Of a stretch of 6,433 bases of DNA, positions 6,066 through 6,433 are shown piece after piece. The translations under genes and the position numbers were made by a program. The notes beneath the pieces are model-generated. The model did no database searches and had not been told where the DNA came from. It saw only the letters and a list, made by a program, of their open reading frames with translations. The DNA lies in assembly GCA_021158425.1 (NCBI GenBank), contig JAGGUR010000115.1, positions 1-6,433 of the forward strand. The letters are read 5' to 3'. Every line of letters starts with the position of its first letter. Within the stretch, counting starts at the first letter, position 1. This stretch comes from Candidatus Cloacimonadota bacterium (GTDB lineage: Bacteria; Cloacimonadota; Cloacimonadia; JGIOTU-2).

Positions 6066-6105
6066 AATTTTCACCAGTAATTAATTATTTACTACAGTGA
6101 AAATT
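6066..6105 (-). terminator. Two-part hairpin over the apbE stop codon
   Basis: AATTTTCAC (6066-6074) and GTGAAAATT (6097-6105) are perfect 9-base inverted arms. Inside them AGTAA (6076-6080) pairs with TTACT (6089-6093), separated by a 1x3 internal loop and closed by an 8-base loop. The apbE stop (6085-6087) lies in the apical loop. No T run follows on the minus strand, so this is not a classical intrinsic terminator. It may protect or end the apbE transcript. Confidence 0.4.
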
Positions 6106-6433
6106 ATATTTTGCAAAGCCATCAGATAATTTATAATACAACTTTCCACTTTTTTCATAAATCACCATAGCGTCAACATCATTTAGGCTATTTGCAAGGT
6201 CAATTCCTGATTGGGGTCCCATTACAAAGATTGCTGTACAAAGAGCATCTGCTGTAGTTGCATCAGGAGCAATAACGGTTGAGCTTATAGATTTATCAGC
6301 AGGAAATCCAGTTTTTGGGTCAAGAATATGATGAATCCTTTTCCCATCTATAAAAAAGAATTGTTCATAATCACCAGATGTTACAATTGACATATTTTTT
6401 AAAGACACTTCGCCAAATATTTCATCTTCAGAA
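6085..6433 (-). CDS. apbE: FAD:protein FMN transferase, C-terminal part (cut by window edge)
   Basis: ApbE attaches FMN from FAD to a threonine of target flavoproteins such as Rnf, Nqr or related subunits, usually outside the cytoplasmic membrane. The visible 115 residues are the C-terminal part, and the frame stays open to the right edge, so the true start lies outside the window. A GTG at 6408 is internal and should not be taken as the start. Motifs, numbered in the fragment: TSGDY (18-22), HHILDPKTG (34-42, the typical ApbE signature), TVIAPDATTADALCTA (52-67), in which Asp62 and Thr66 fit the magnesium ligands, and FVMGPQSG (69-76). The end looks normal. Signal peptide or lipobox cannot be judged. 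No target flavoprotein is visible here. Confidence 0.93.
   Translation of the reverse strand, partial: SEDEIFGEVSLKNMSIVTSGDYEQFFFIDGKRIHHILDPKTGFPADKSISSTVIAPDATTADALCTAIFVMGPQSGIDLANSLNDVDAMVIYEKSGKLYYKLSDGFAKYNFHCSK

Noticed and set aside
5789..6084. CRISPR array or insertion-sequence remnant between apbE and folE2.
   Set aside because: The repeats are short, degenerate and unevenly spaced, with no spacers of constant length, no transposase fragment and no target duplication.

Overview
This AT-rich window (roughly one-third GC by eye) carries five complete protein-coding genes and one gene cut by the right edge. It uses ordinary bacterial gene structure and the standard genetic code. The organism cannot be fixed from these sequences. 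An AT-rich bacterium with a Bacillus-type (long) NadA, an alternative GTP cyclohydrolase (FolE2) and intergenic DNA full of short degenerate repeats fits several poorly cultured bacterial phyla. That placement is inference.

Layout. Positions 1-255 are a leader with a possible promoter, a small GC-rich hairpin and three CTTTGTG repeats. Next come nadC (256-1107), a 159-base gap with a hairpin followed by seven Ts, nadA (1267-2325) and nadB (2322-3893), all on the plus strand; nadA and nadB overlap by 4 bases. A 191-base convergent gap follows. The minus strand then carries, in transcription order from the right, a partial apbE (6433-6085), folE2 (5788-5018) and a ROK-family sugar kinase (4984-4085). 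The 296 bases between apbE and folE2 hold no gene but are full of short direct, inverted and palindromic repeats.

Function. NadB oxidises L-aspartate to iminoaspartate, NadA condenses this with dihydroxyacetone phosphate to quinolinate, and NadC converts quinolinate to nicotinate mononucleotide. The plus-strand cluster is therefore the complete de novo route from aspartate to NaMN. On the minus strand, FolE2 opens the pterin route (folate and possibly queuosine), the ROK protein probably phosphorylates glucose or a similar sugar, and ApbE attaches FMN covalently to target proteins. These three have no obvious shared pathway.

I found no convincing new biological system. The points most worth a second look are in the non-coding DNA: a two-part hairpin over the apbE stop codon, a 12-base direct repeat that supplies both the folE2 stop region and the kinase ribosome binding site, the CTTTG repeats ahead of nadC and nadA, and a GC-rich perfect palindrome in the folE2 leader.
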